This document shows positions 8,777 through 16,668 of a stretch of 38,489 bases of DNA, piece by piece. Source of the DNA: an uncultured beta proteobacterium (GTDB lineage: Bacteria > Pseudomonadota > Gammaproteobacteria > Burkholderiales > Burkholderiaceae_C). Position 1 is the first letter of the stretch, and every line of letters starts with the position of its first letter. Below the pieces are notes generated by a model, which saw nothing but the letters and a program-made list of their open reading frames with translations, made no database searches and was not told the origin of the DNA. A program made the position numbers and the translations under genes. The stretch spans positions 1-38,489 of the forward strand of contig CAIVXG010000205.1 of NCBI GenBank assembly GCA_903909815.1, written 5' to 3'.

Positions 8777-8933
8777 GCGTCATTGCGGACTGCCTGTTTC
8801 GGCTGGCGAAACTGCATACTGACCATGAACCACAAATCCGGCATTGCGAGCGCAGCGTGGCAATCCATGTATTTTCGTGGCGTGGCGACATGGATTGCCA
8901 CGGCCTACGGCCTCGCAATGACGACTCAAGAGG
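8777..8933. repeat. Dispersed palindromic repeat with extended left arm, between ccmE and ccmF
   Basis: The core (8841-8933) runs from CATTGCGAGCGCAGCG with GGCAATCCATG to CATGGATTGCC and CTCGCAATGACG, able to fold as a long hairpin. The flank 8777-8840 is similar over about 75 bases to the inverse of 13951-14016, sharing CCATGAACCACAA immediately outside the core. The unit is therefore longer than the common core. It ends 6 bases before the ccmF start and splits an otherwise coupled operon. Confidence 0.85.
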
Positions 8934-8939
8934 CACAAC

Positions 8940-10907
8940 ATGATTCCTGAAATTGGTCATTTTTCGTTGATCCTTGCCCTGTTCGTGGCGTTGGCGCTGG
9001 GCACCTTGAGCGTGGTCGGGGGGCAGCAGGGGCGAGCCGACTGGATGGCGCTGGCGCGTCCTGGCGCGCAGGTGCTTTGGTTGTTGACGGCGCTGTCTTT
9101 TGGCTGTCTGACCTACGCCTTTTACACCAACGACTTCTCGGTCCTGTATGTGGCACAACACTCGAATTCGCTCTTGCCCGACATCTACCGCATCGCCGCA
9201 GTCTGGGGCGGGCACGAAGGATCGTTGCTGCTGTGGATGCTCATGCTCAGTTCGTGGATGATGGCCGTGTCGATCTTCTCGCGGCAGTTGCCCGATGTGA
9301 TGGTGTCGCGCGTGCTCGGGGTACTGGGCTTGGTGGCGGTGGGTTTTCTGCTGTTCATGCTGATCACCTCCAACCCGTTCATACGCCTGGCCGACATTCC
9401 TGAAAACGGCAAGGACTTGAACCCGATGCTGCAGGACCCGGGCCTGGTGTTTCATCCGCCCATGCTCTACATGGGCTATGTCGGCATGGCCGTGCCTTTT
9501 GCTTTCTCCATCGCGGCGCTGCTCAATGGCCGTTTGGATGCGGCCTGGGCGCGCTGGTCGCGTCCCTGGGCCACGGCGGCGTGGATCTGCCTGACCATCG
9601 GCATCGCCATGGGTTCGGAATGGGCCTACTACGTGCTGGGTTGGGGCGGTTGGTGGTTCTGGGACCCGGTGGAAAACGCTTCCTTCCTGCCCTGGCTGGT
9701 GGGAACGGCGCTGATCCATTCGCTGGCGGTGACGGAAAAGCGCGGACTCTTCAGAAACTGGACCATCATGCTGGCCATTGTGGCGTTCTCGCTCAGTTTG
9801 TTGGGAACCTTCCTCGTGCGTTCGGGCGTGCTGACTTCGGTCCACGCCTTCGCCACCGACCCCAAGCGCGGCATCTTCATCCTGCTGTTCCTGTTTTGCG
9901 TGGTCGGCGGCTCGTTGGCGCTGTTTGCGCTGCGCGCCGGCCGGGTGCAGGCGGGCGGATCGTTTGCGCTGGTGTCACGCGAGAGCTTTCTGCTGCTGAA
10001 CAATGTATTGCTCACCACCGCCGCCGCGGCGGTGCTGCTGGGCACGCTGTATCCGTTGATCGTGGATGCGCTCAACCTGGGCAAGCTCTCGGTCGGGCCG
10101 CCCTACTTCAACTCGGTGTTCACCCCGATCATGATGCCGGCGCTGCTCTTCATGGTGATTGGCTCCTACGCGCGCTGGAAGACCGACAGCGTGGCTGAAA
10201 TGGTGCAAAAACTGCGCCCCGTGGCCATCGTGTCGGTGCTGCTCGGATGTCTGGCGCCGTTGCTGGCGGGCGAGTGGAGTTGGCTGGTGGCGCTGAGCTT
10301 GTCGCTGGCGTTCTGGATCGTGTTGGGAACGGCGCAGCAGGTCTATCGACAGATCAAGAATACGGCGAACTGGAAGTCCACACCGATCTCGTTTTGGGGC
10401 ATGCACATGGCGCACATGGGTGTGGCCGTGTTCGTCATCGGCGTCACCATGGTCAAGGGTTATGAAACCGAAAAGGACGTGCGCATGGTGCTGGGCGACA
10501 CCGTCTCGGTGGGTGGCTACACCTTCCGTTTGACCGGCATTCGCAAGGAGCCCGGACCGAATTACAGCGCCGATGTCGGCGACGTGGAGTTGAGCCGCGA
10601 CGGACGTGTGCTGCGCACCTTGCACCCGGAAAAGCGCGCGTATTTTTCCTCCAGCATGCCCATGACGCAGGCCGCCATCGACACCAGCCTGGTGCGCGAC
10701 GTGTACGTGTCCCTGGGTGAGCCGCTCGAAGGCGGAACACAACCGGCCTGGGCCATGCGCGTGTATTACAAGCCCTTCGTGAGCTGGATCTGGGTCGGCT
10801 GCCTGATGATGGCGCTGGGCGGCATCATGGCGGCGCTGGATCGGCGTTATCGCCGCAAGATCGCTGTCAATGCAGCCACGTCACAAGCCAGGGGTGTCGC
10901 AGCATGA
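8940..10907 (+). CDS. ccmF: Cytochrome c heme lyase subunit CcmF
   Basis: The product has 655 residues, the usual CcmF size, with about 15 membrane helices. The WWD heme-binding domain is at 233-254 (GWGGWWFWDPVENASFLPW). Conserved histidines are seen in WGGHEGS (92), FHPPMLY (172) and TALIHSLA (about 260). CcmF, with CcmH and CcmI, is the holocytochrome c synthetase that joins heme to CXXCH cysteines. The start is an ATG just after a dispersed repeat, with an AAGAGG-like ribosome site. It overlaps ccmG by ATGA. Because of the repeat upstream, ccmF is the one gene here not coupled to its predecessor. Confidence 0.97.
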   Translation: MIPEIGHFSLILALFVALALGTLSVVGGQQGRADWMALARPGAQVLWLLTALSFGCLTYAFYTNDFSVLYVAQHSNSLLPDIYRIAAVWGGHEGSLLLWMLMLSSWMMAVSIFSRQLPDVMVSRVLGVLGLVAVGFLLFMLITSNPFIRLADIPENGKDLNPMLQDPGLVFHPPMLYMGYVGMAVPFAFSIAALLNGRLDAAWARWSRPWATAAWICLTIGIAMGSEWAYYVLGWGGWWFWDPVENASFLPWLVGTALIHSLAVTEKRGLFRNWTIMLAIVAFSLSLLGTFLVRSGVLTSVHAFATDPKRGIFILLFLFCVVGGSLALFALRAGRVQAGGSFALVSRESFLLLNNVLLTTAAAAVLLGTLYPLIVDALNLGKLSVGPPYFNSVFTPIMMPALLFMVIGSYARWKTDSVAEMVQKLRPVAIVSVLLGCLAPLLAGEWSWLVALSLSLAFWIVLGTAQQVYRQIKNTANWKSTPISFWGMHMAHMGVAVFVIGVTMVKGYETEKDVRMVLGDTVSVGGYTFRLTGIRKEPGPNYSADVGDVELSRDGRVLRTLHPEKRAYFSSSMPMTQAAIDTSLVRDVYVSLGEPLEGGTQPAWAMRVYYKPFVSWIWVGCLMMALGGIMAALDRRYRRKIAVNAATSQARGVAA

Positions 10908-11431
10908 AGAAGCAAGCGCTGATTCCCCTGGGCATCTTTCTGGTGATGGTGGTGTTCCTGGCCATCGGCCTGACGCGCGACCCGCATGAACTCCCCTCCG
11001 CCCTGATCGGCAAGCCCGCGTCGCTGTTCACTGCGCCACTGCTGGACGCGCCGGAGAAATCGTTCTCGGCCAAGTCCATGCTGGGCAAGGTCTGGATTCT
11101 CAACACCTGGGCTTCATGGTGTGTGACCTGCCGCCAGGAACATCCCATCCTGCTGGACCTGTCCAAGACCAAGGCCGTTCCCATCATCGGTCTGGACTGG
11201 CGCGACAAGGATGCGGATGGACTGCAGTGGCTGGCCCGTTTTGGCAACCCCTACGACGTGGTGGTGAGCGACAACAGCGCGCGCATCGGCATCGACTTTG
11301 GCGTCACGGCCGCACCTGAGAGCTTTGTCATCGACAAGACCGGCGTGATCCGCTACAAGCAAAACGGCATGATCACACCAGAGGCGCTGCGCGACACGAT
11401 CCTGCCGCTGATCCGGGAGTTGCAAAAATGA
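10904..11431 (+). CDS. ccmG: Thiol:disulfide oxidoreductase CcmG/DsbE
   Basis: The product has 175 residues. An N-terminal membrane anchor (about 6-23) is followed by a periplasmic thioredoxin fold. The active site is WASWCVTC (Cys73, Cys76) and the cis-proline loop is in VTAAPESFV. The family uses this reduced pair to keep apocytochrome or CcmH cysteines reduced before heme attachment. It is coupled by ATGA to ccmF upstream and ccmH downstream. Length, motif and position agree. Confidence 0.96.
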   Translation: MKKQALIPLGIFLVMVVFLAIGLTRDPHELPSALIGKPASLFTAPLLDAPEKSFSAKSMLGKVWILNTWASWCVTCRQEHPILLDLSKTKAVPIIGLDWRDKDADGLQWLARFGNPYDVVVSDNSARIGIDFGVTAAPESFVIDKTGVIRYKQNGMITPEALRDTILPLIRELQK

Positions 11432-11895
11432 AAGCCTGGATCGCTCTGATATTGGCGCTGCAATGTGCCTTCGCGTCGCACGCGGGCGAGGCCACTCCCC
11501 TGGCCGAAGACCCGGTGGTGGAGCAGCGGCTGATGGTAATTTCCGAGGAGCTGCGCTGCCTCGTGTGCCAGAACGAAACGCTGGCAGCGTCGCGCGCCGA
11601 ACTGGCGCAGGACCTGCGCCGCGAGGTACGCAACCTGATCAAGGAAGGCAAGAGCGACGCGCAAATCAAGGAGTTTCTGGTGAGCCGCTACGGTGACTTT
11701 GTGCTCTACCGCCCGCCGTTCAATCTCAAGACCTTCATGCTGTGGTTTGGACCCTTCATTCTGCTCATTGCCGGTGTGGTGATGCTGGTGCGACTGGTGC
11801 GCGGCAACCTGCGTAGCGCGGCACCGGCGGCACTCGACCCCGAGCAGCGAAAAAAAGCGCAGTCTCTTCTCAAAGATACGGATACCCCCTCATGA
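11428..11895 (+). CDS. ccmH: Cytochrome c maturation protein CcmH
   Basis: The product has 155 residues. A signal peptide ends near SHA (about 19). The conserved redox motif LRCLVCQNETLAAS (Cys44, Cys47) is followed by a helical bundle and one C-terminal membrane helix (about 97-120). This is the short CcmH (CycL) form. The TPR part fused to it in E. coli is here the separate gene ccmI. CcmH reduces or presents the apocytochrome CXXCH to CcmF. It is coupled by ATGA at both ends. Confidence 0.95.
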   Translation: MKAWIALILALQCAFASHAGEATPLAEDPVVEQRLMVISEELRCLVCQNETLAASRAELAQDLRREVRNLIKEGKSDAQIKEFLVSRYGDFVLYRPPFNLKTFMLWFGPFILLIAGVVMLVRLVRGNLRSAAPAALDPEQRKKAQSLLKDTDTPS

Positions 11896-13262
11896 CAGTC
11901 TTTATTGCATTGGCAGTGGTGATGACACTGCTGGCACTGGCTTGGCTGGTGCGCCCCCTGCTGTGGCCGGCAAAGGGCCAGGGCGTCTCGGCCCAGCGCC
12001 TGAACGCTTCCATCTACCGCGACCAACTCGAAGCGCTGGAGCGCGATCTGGCGCGCGGTTCGATTTCGGCGGCGGACTGTGAGGCCACAAGGGACGAACT
12101 GCAACTGCGATTGCTCGACGACACCGAGGAGCCGGCGGCGGTGGCGGGCGCGGGAGCTGCCAGCGTTTTGAGCGCGCGCCTCACGGCTGCGGCGATTGCG
12201 TTGCTGCTGGCGCTGGGTTCGGCGGGCATGTACTGGTGGCTGGGAACGCCCGCCGCCATCGACCCGGTGGCGGCGCAAAAGGCGAGCCAAGACCAGGTGG
12301 CGCAGATGGTGCAAAAGCTGGCCGATCGCCTCAAGACCAACCCCAGCGACACCCAAGGCTGGGCCATGCTGGCGCGGTCCTACAAGGTGATGCGGCGCTT
12401 CGATGAAGCCGAGCAGGCCTTCATCAAGGCCGGGGACGTGGTCAACACCAGCCCCGACTTGCTGGTGGACTACGCCGACCTGTTGGCCGTGCGGGCCAAC
12501 GACAACATCGAAGGCAAGCCGCTGGAACTGGTGAACAAGGCGCTGGCGCTGGACCCGCAACACCCGATGGGATTGATGATGTCGGGCGTGGCGGCCTATC
12601 GCCGAAACGACTTCCCGGTGGCCGTGGCGCAGTGGGAAAAACTGCTGCTGTTGCTGGAGCCGGGCTCTGCCGACGCCCAGCAGGTGGAGGCCAACATTGC
12701 CGACGCACGCGCCAATGCGGGCATGCCCGCTGCGCCCAAGTCCAGCGCTGGCGCAGAAGCCGGCAAGCTGCCGCCGGTGGATGCCGCCGCCGCAGGCGCC
12801 ATGACGCCGGAAAAGATCAACCAGATGGTCGAAGGGCTTGCCGCCAAACTCAAAGCCAATCCGGGCGATTTGCAGGGTTGGGTCAGACTGGCGCGCGCCT
12901 ACAAGGTGCAGGGCAAACTGGCCGAAGCCGAAGACGCCTACGCCAAGGCAGGAAAGTTCGTGGATGCGGATGCGGATCTGCTGATGCAGTACGCGGACGT
13001 GGTGGCCAGCCGCAGCGGCAAGCTCGAAGGCAAGCCCATGATGCTGGTGAAGAAGGCCCTGGCCCTGAACCCCAAGCACCCGATGGCGCTGATGATGGCA
13101 GGCACTGACGCCTATGCGCGCGCCGAATACGCTCAGGCGGTGAAGTTTTGGGAGACTGTGCTGCCGGTGCTGCCGCCGGGGTCCAAAGACGCGACCCTGG
13201 TGCAATCTGAAATTGCCGACGCCCGCGCCAAAGGCGGATTCGGGTTGCAACTCAAACCCTGA
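11892..13262 (+). CDS. ccmI: Apocytochrome c chaperone CcmI with duplicated TPR module
   Basis: The product has 456 residues. Two N-terminal membrane helices (about 1-22 and 96-118) flank a cytosolic loop with the family-like NASIYRDQLEALERD. The periplasmic part contains TPR repeats. It is made of two similar copies of about 140 residues each: 136-278 and 309-449. Each runs from a Q-M-V-x-x-L start through an ARSYKV/ARAYKV helix and a KALAL-P-HPM segment to an IADARA end. CcmI binds the C-terminus of apocytochromes and delivers them to CcmFH. It is the last ccm gene, and its stop is 18 bp from the convergent ruvC. Confidence 0.93.
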   Translation: MTVFIALAVVMTLLALAWLVRPLLWPAKGQGVSAQRLNASIYRDQLEALERDLARGSISAADCEATRDELQLRLLDDTEEPAAVAGAGAASVLSARLTAAAIALLLALGSAGMYWWLGTPAAIDPVAAQKASQDQVAQMVQKLADRLKTNPSDTQGWAMLARSYKVMRRFDEAEQAFIKAGDVVNTSPDLLVDYADLLAVRANDNIEGKPLELVNKALALDPQHPMGLMMSGVAAYRRNDFPVAVAQWEKLLLLLEPGSADAQQVEANIADARANAGMPAAPKSSAGAEAGKLPPVDAAAAGAMTPEKINQMVEGLAAKLKANPGDLQGWVRLARAYKVQGKLAEAEDAYAKAGKFVDADADLLMQYADVVASRSGKLEGKPMMLVKKALALNPKHPMALMMAGTDAYARAEYAQAVKFWETVLPVLPPGSKDATLVQSEIADARAKGGFGLQLKP

Positions 13263-13280
13263 GTCGAGGCGCGCAGCGCT

Positions 13281-13829
13281 TCAGTGGCTGCGCCCGTCCT
13301 TGTAGCTGCCGGTATTCTTGCGCTGCAAGGAAGTGGCCTGCGCCAGGCGCCCCATGGCCTGCCCGACATGGGCATGGGTGATGGCCAGACCCAGCGCGTC
13401 GGCCGCATCGGTGCCAGGCAATCCCGGCAACCTGAGCAGACGCATCACCATCTCCTGCACCTGTGACTTGGCGGCGCGGCCGTGCCCCACCACGGCTTTC
13501 TTCATCTGCAGCGCGGTGTACTCCGCCACCGCCAACTGCTGCGACACCAGCGCCGTGATGCAGGCGCCGCGCGCCTGGCCCAAGAGCAGCGTGGACTGCG
13601 GATTGACGTTGACAAAGATGATCTCGACCGCAGCGCTGTCGGGTTGGTAGCGCGCCACCACCTCGCGGATGCCATCGAACAGTACGCCCAGGCGCGCAGG
13701 CAGGTCTGCCGTGTCCAGATGCAGCGTGCTGATGGTGCCACTGGCGATATAGCTCAGCGCCGAGCCCTGCACGTCCAGCACCCCGAAGCCGGTGGTGCGC
13801 AGGCCGGGGTCAATGCCGAGAATACGCAT
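13281..13829 (-). CDS. ruvC: Crossover junction endodeoxyribonuclease RuvC
   Basis: The product has 182 residues. It starts with the conserved [18 protein letters not shown], and the four acidic catalytic residues are visible: Asp7, Glu69 (AAVEIIF), Asp141 and Asp144 ([10 protein letters not shown]). RuvC resolves Holliday junctions with RuvAB. A GTG six codons upstream (13847) is in frame, but it has no ribosome site and the conserved protein begins at the ATG used here. The gene converges on ccmI and has a dispersed repeat just upstream. ruvA and ruvB are not nearby in this window. Confidence 0.96.
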   Translation of the reverse strand: MRILGIDPGLRTTGFGVLDVQGSALSYIASGTISTLHLDTADLPARLGVLFDGIREVVARYQPDSAAVEIIFVNVNPQSTLLLGQARGACITALVSQQLAVAEYTALQMKKAVVGHGRAAKSQVQEMVMRLLRLPGLPGTDAADALGLAITHAHVGQAMGRLAQATSLQRKNTGSYKDGRSH

Positions 13830-13864
13830 GCTCTTTGAAGTGTTCACACAGCGTGAACGCGCTC

Positions 13865-14016
13865 GTCATTGCGAGCGCAGCGCGGCAATCCATGCTGGCA
13901 TACCCGTCGTGCGCGTGGATTGCCGCGTCGCTCACGCTCCTCGCAATGACGGAATTGTGGTTCATGGCCCGTGTGCAGATTTGGCGTTCGAAACCGGCAA
14001 CTCGCAATGATGCGGC
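13865..14016. repeat. Dispersed palindromic repeat with extended arm, between ruvC and hexR
   Basis: The core is 13865-13950, from GTCATTGCGAGCGCAGCG to CTCCTCGCAATGAC, with inner arms GCGGCAATCCATG and CGTGGATTGCC. The extension 13951-14016 carries TTGTGGTTCATGG and ends in another CTCGCAATGA-like end. This extension matches the inverse of 8777-8840, so the two elements are longer relatives in opposite orientation. It ends 6 bases from the hexR stop codon. Confidence 0.85.
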
Positions 14017-14022
14017 AAGTCT

Positions 14023-14871
14023 TCACGTATATCTCTTGCTGCGCAGATTGTTTTTGATCGCTTCCAGGCGCGGCTGCAGCGTGGTGCCGCCGATGCGAAG
14101 TGCCACGCAGGTGGCGAGGATGTCGATCACCAGCAGGTGCAGCAAGCGCGACACCATGGGGCTGTAGCGGTCAAATCCCTCGGGGTGATCGGCGGCCAGG
14201 TGGATGTGGCCGGCGCTGGCCAAAGGCGTACCGCTGGCGGTGATCACGATGGTGGTGGCGCCATTCGTGCGGGCGATGTCGCAGGCGTCCATGAGGTCAC
14301 GCGTGCGACCCGAGTTGGACACGATCACGACGCAGTCGCCCGGGCCCAGCATGGACGCGCTCATGACGTGCATGTGGCCGTCGCTGTAGGCAATGGCGTT
14401 CACGCCCAGGCGGAAGAACTTGTGCTGCGCATCTTGCGCCACGATGCCGGAGTTGCCCGCGCCCCAGAACTCGATGCGGCGCCCCGTCTGATAGGTGGCA
14501 GCCAATATTTCCACCGCTTTTTCCATGGACAAGGGCCGCGCGTCGTTGCGATATTTCAGGAACGCCGCCACGGTGTTGTCGATCACCTTGACCATGACGT
14601 CGCTGATCTTGTCGTCGGCGTCCACGCTGCGGTGGATGAAGGGCACGCCTTCGCTCACGTTGCCCGCAAGCTTGAGCTTGAAATCGGAGAGACCGTCGTA
14701 GCCCATGCTGCGGCAAAAGCGCACCACCGTGGGCTTGCTCACATGGGCCCGGTCCGACAGGATGCTGACCGGGAGATTGGCAAAGGCCCGCGGGTCGGCC
14801 AACACCAGGGCGCCAACGCGCTGCTCGGCTGGAGCCAGTGAAGTGAGCGATGCCTTGATGCGGTCAAGCAT
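14023..14871 (-). CDS. hexR: RpiR-family regulator, HexR-like
   Basis: The product has 282 residues. The N-terminal helix-turn-helix (about 35-60, SKPTVVRFCRSMGYDG) is of the RpiR type. A C-terminal SIS sugar-phosphate domain (about 110-260) contains DAQHKFFRLG and VSNSGRTRDL. These match HexR, the repressor that senses the Entner-Doudoroff intermediate KDPG and controls zwf and central carbon genes. The gene follows zwf on the same strand. I chose the ATG at 14871 because it aligns with the family start and has GGGGTG six bases upstream. Earlier in-frame ATGs exist at 14889 and 14910, and the latter lies inside a repeat terminus. HexR-like palindromes in the zwf/afuA intergenic region support the assignment. 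Confidence 0.85.
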   Translation of the reverse strand: MLDRIKASLTSLAPAEQRVGALVLADPRAFANLPVSILSDRAHVSKPTVVRFCRSMGYDGLSDFKLKLAGNVSEGVPFIHRSVDADDKISDVMVKVIDNTVAAFLKYRNDARPLSMEKAVEILAATYQTGRRIEFWGAGNSGIVAQDAQHKFFRLGVNAIAYSDGHMHVMSASMLGPGDCVVIVSNSGRTRDLMDACDIARTNGATTIVITASGTPLASAGHIHLAADHPEGFDRYSPMVSRLLHLLVIDILATCVALRIGGTTLQPRLEAIKNNLRSKRYT

Positions 14872-14905
14872 TCTTGTCACCCCACTCATAATCCCTTGCC
14901 CACTC

Positions 14906-15022
14906 GTCATTGCGAGGTTCAGCCTTTAGCCGCGAGGCCGCAGGCCGTGGCGGAAAACGACGCGGCAATCCATCCTGGCATACCACCGAAGCCATGGATT
15001 GCCGCGCTGCGCTCGCAATGAC
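14906..15022. repeat. Dispersed palindromic repeat between zwf and hexR
   Basis: It starts GTCATTGCGAG and ends GCTCGCAATGAC, with inner arms CGCGGCAATCCATC and CCATGGATTGCCGCG. It is longer than most copies because about 30 extra bases (containing CGCGAGGCCGCAGGCCGTGG) sit after the left end. It lies between the zwf stop and the hexR start on their shared transcript and supplies an upstream in-frame ATG to hexR. Confidence 0.85.
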
Positions 15023-15033
15023 GAGAACGTGCA

Positions 15034-16488
15034 TCAACTCTCCTCACTCCAGCAATAGCCGTCGCGTGCGATCATGGCGCTGGAGGCGCTCGGTCCCCAG
15101 GTGCCCGCAGCGTAGGGGCGCGGGCCCTGGGCGTCGTTCTTCCAGTGCTGCAGGATCGGCTCGACCCAGCGCCAGGCTTCTTCCTGTTCGTCGCTGCGCA
15201 CGAACAGGTTCAGGCGGCCGTCGATCACGTCGAGCAGCAGGCGCTCGTATGCGCCGACGCGCCCGCTGCCAAAGCGTTTGTCAAAGTCCAGGTCGAGCTG
15301 CACCGGGCTCAAGGCCTGTTGCTGGCGCCGATGGCTCGTGCCTTGCGCCAGCAGGTGCAGTTCCAGCCCGTCCTTGGGCTGCAGGTTGATGACCAGGCTG
15401 TTGGAGGCGCCGATTTGCGAGTTGAAGATCGCGTGCGGTGTCGGGCGAAAGTTCACCACGATGCGCGCATCGCGCCCCGCCAGTCGCTTGCCGGTGCGAA
15501 TGTAGAAGGGCACGCCGGCCCAGCGCCAGTTCGAGATCTCGGTGCGCAGCGCGACGAAGGTCTCGGTGTGGCTCTCGGGGTTCACGCCCAGCTCTTCCCG
15601 GTAGCCCGGAACGGCGCTTCCCATGATGGAACCGGCCGCGTACTGACCGCGAATCACGTCCTGACCCAGCGACTCCGCTGTCCAGGGCTTGAGTGAGCGC
15701 AGCACTTTGAGTTTCTCATCGCGGATGGCGTCGGCGTGGGCGTTGATGGGCGGCTCCATGGCGATCGCGCACAACAGTTGCAGTGCGTGGTTTTGCACCA
15801 TGTCGCGCAGTGCGCCGGTGGTCTCGTAGAACGCGCCGCGTGTTTCCACGCCCAGCTCCTCGGCAATCGTGATCTGGATGTTGGCGATGTGTTCGCGCCG
15901 CCACAGCGGCTCGAACAGGGCGTTGCCAAAGCGCAGTGCAAACAGGTTTTGCACCGCAGGTTTGCCCAGGTAATGGTCGATCCGAAATACCTGCTTCTCG
16001 CCAAACACCTTGCACACCGTCTTGTTGATGGCGCGGTTCGATGCCAAGTCGTGGCCCAACGGCTTTTCCAGCACGATGCGCGTGTTGGCGGTGTTCAAGC
16101 CGGCGGCGCCCAACTGCTCGCACACGATGGTGAAGAGCGATGGTGCTGTAGCCACGTACATCACCACGGTGTTGGCGTTGCGTTCGCGCAATGTCGCAGC
16201 CAGGGCGACGTAGTCGTCGGGCTTGGACAGGTCCATGCGCACAAACTGGATCAGTTGCGCAAAGCGCGCGAACTCTTCTTCTGACGGGCGCTTGGCCAGA
16301 TCGACGTTATTGAAGCGTTCGTGCATCAGCGTGCGGTACTGCTCGTGGCTCAGCTGGTCGCGGCCCACGCCGATGATGCGCCCGCCCTCGGGCAGCGTGC
16401 CGTGGCGAAACGCCTGGAACAGGGCTGGCATCAGCTTGCGCCATGCAAGGTCACCGGTACCGCCAAATAAAACGAGATCAAAGCTCAT
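15034..16488 (-). CDS. zwf: Glucose-6-phosphate 1-dehydrogenase
   Basis: The product has 484 residues, the normal length. The nucleotide-binding motif is GGTGDLAWRKL (9-19), EKPLGHDL is at 141-148, and the catalytic signature RIDHYLGK is at 169-176 with the substrate-binding His and Lys. It oxidises glucose 6-phosphate to 6-phosphogluconolactone, feeding the pentose phosphate and Entner-Doudoroff routes. It precedes the HexR-like regulator on the same strand and is divergent from a putative sugar-phosphate ABC transporter. A palindrome resembling a HexR operator lies 28 bp upstream of its ATG. The ribosome site is weak. Confidence 0.97.
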   Translation of the reverse strand: MSFDLVLFGGTGDLAWRKLMPALFQAFRHGTLPEGGRIIGVGRDQLSHEQYRTLMHERFNNVDLAKRPSEEEFARFAQLIQFVRMDLSKPDDYVALAATLRERNANTVVMYVATAPSLFTIVCEQLGAAGLNTANTRIVLEKPLGHDLASNRAINKTVCKVFGEKQVFRIDHYLGKPAVQNLFALRFGNALFEPLWRREHIANIQITIAEELGVETRGAFYETTGALRDMVQNHALQLLCAIAMEPPINAHADAIRDEKLKVLRSLKPWTAESLGQDVIRGQYAAGSIMGSAVPGYREELGVNPESHTETFVALRTEISNWRWAGVPFYIRTGKRLAGRDARIVVNFRPTPHAIFNSQIGASNSLVINLQPKDGLELHLLAQGTSHRRQQQALSPVQLDLDFDKRFGSGRVGAYERLLLDVIDGRLNLFVRSDEQEEAWRWVEPILQHWKNDAQGPRPYAAGTWGPSASSAMIARDGYCWSEES

Positions 16489-16515
16489 GCGAGTTACATC
16501 AAATGAAAACCGTAC

Positions 16516-16530
16516 TGTAACTTAGTTTCA
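16516..16530. promoter_or_regulatory. Candidate HexR operator near zwf
   Basis: TGTAACTTAGTTTCA is an imperfect palindrome (TG.AACT.AGTT.CA). It fits the HexR-type pattern TGTARTwwwAYTACA, recalled from gammaproteobacteria, at 12 of 15 positions. It is 28 bp upstream of the zwf start, where a repressor would block transcription. A further half site AGTTACA lies at 16492-16498. Confidence 0.45.
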
Positions 16531-16643
16531 TGTAGGCGGGGTCAGTCGGTGCCGATCCGGCTTGCGCGAGTGCTCGGCTTTACGTCGGCAGACCCGTGGT
16601 TTCCCCATGCTGTTTCGGGCGGGCTGAGAGCTAAGATTCACGG

Positions 16644-16656
16644 GTAATCAAATTAC
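16644..16656. promoter_or_regulatory. Candidate HexR operator near afuA
   Basis: GTAATCAAATTAC is a perfect palindrome with 5-bp arms and a 3-bp centre. It closely matches the core of the known HexR box (GTAATTAAATTAC). It ends 12 bases before the afuA ATG. With the zwf-side site it would let one regulator control both divergent genes. No binding data; inferred from the motif and the hexR gene nearby. Confidence 0.55.
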
Positions 16657-16668
16657 TTTGGAATCCTC

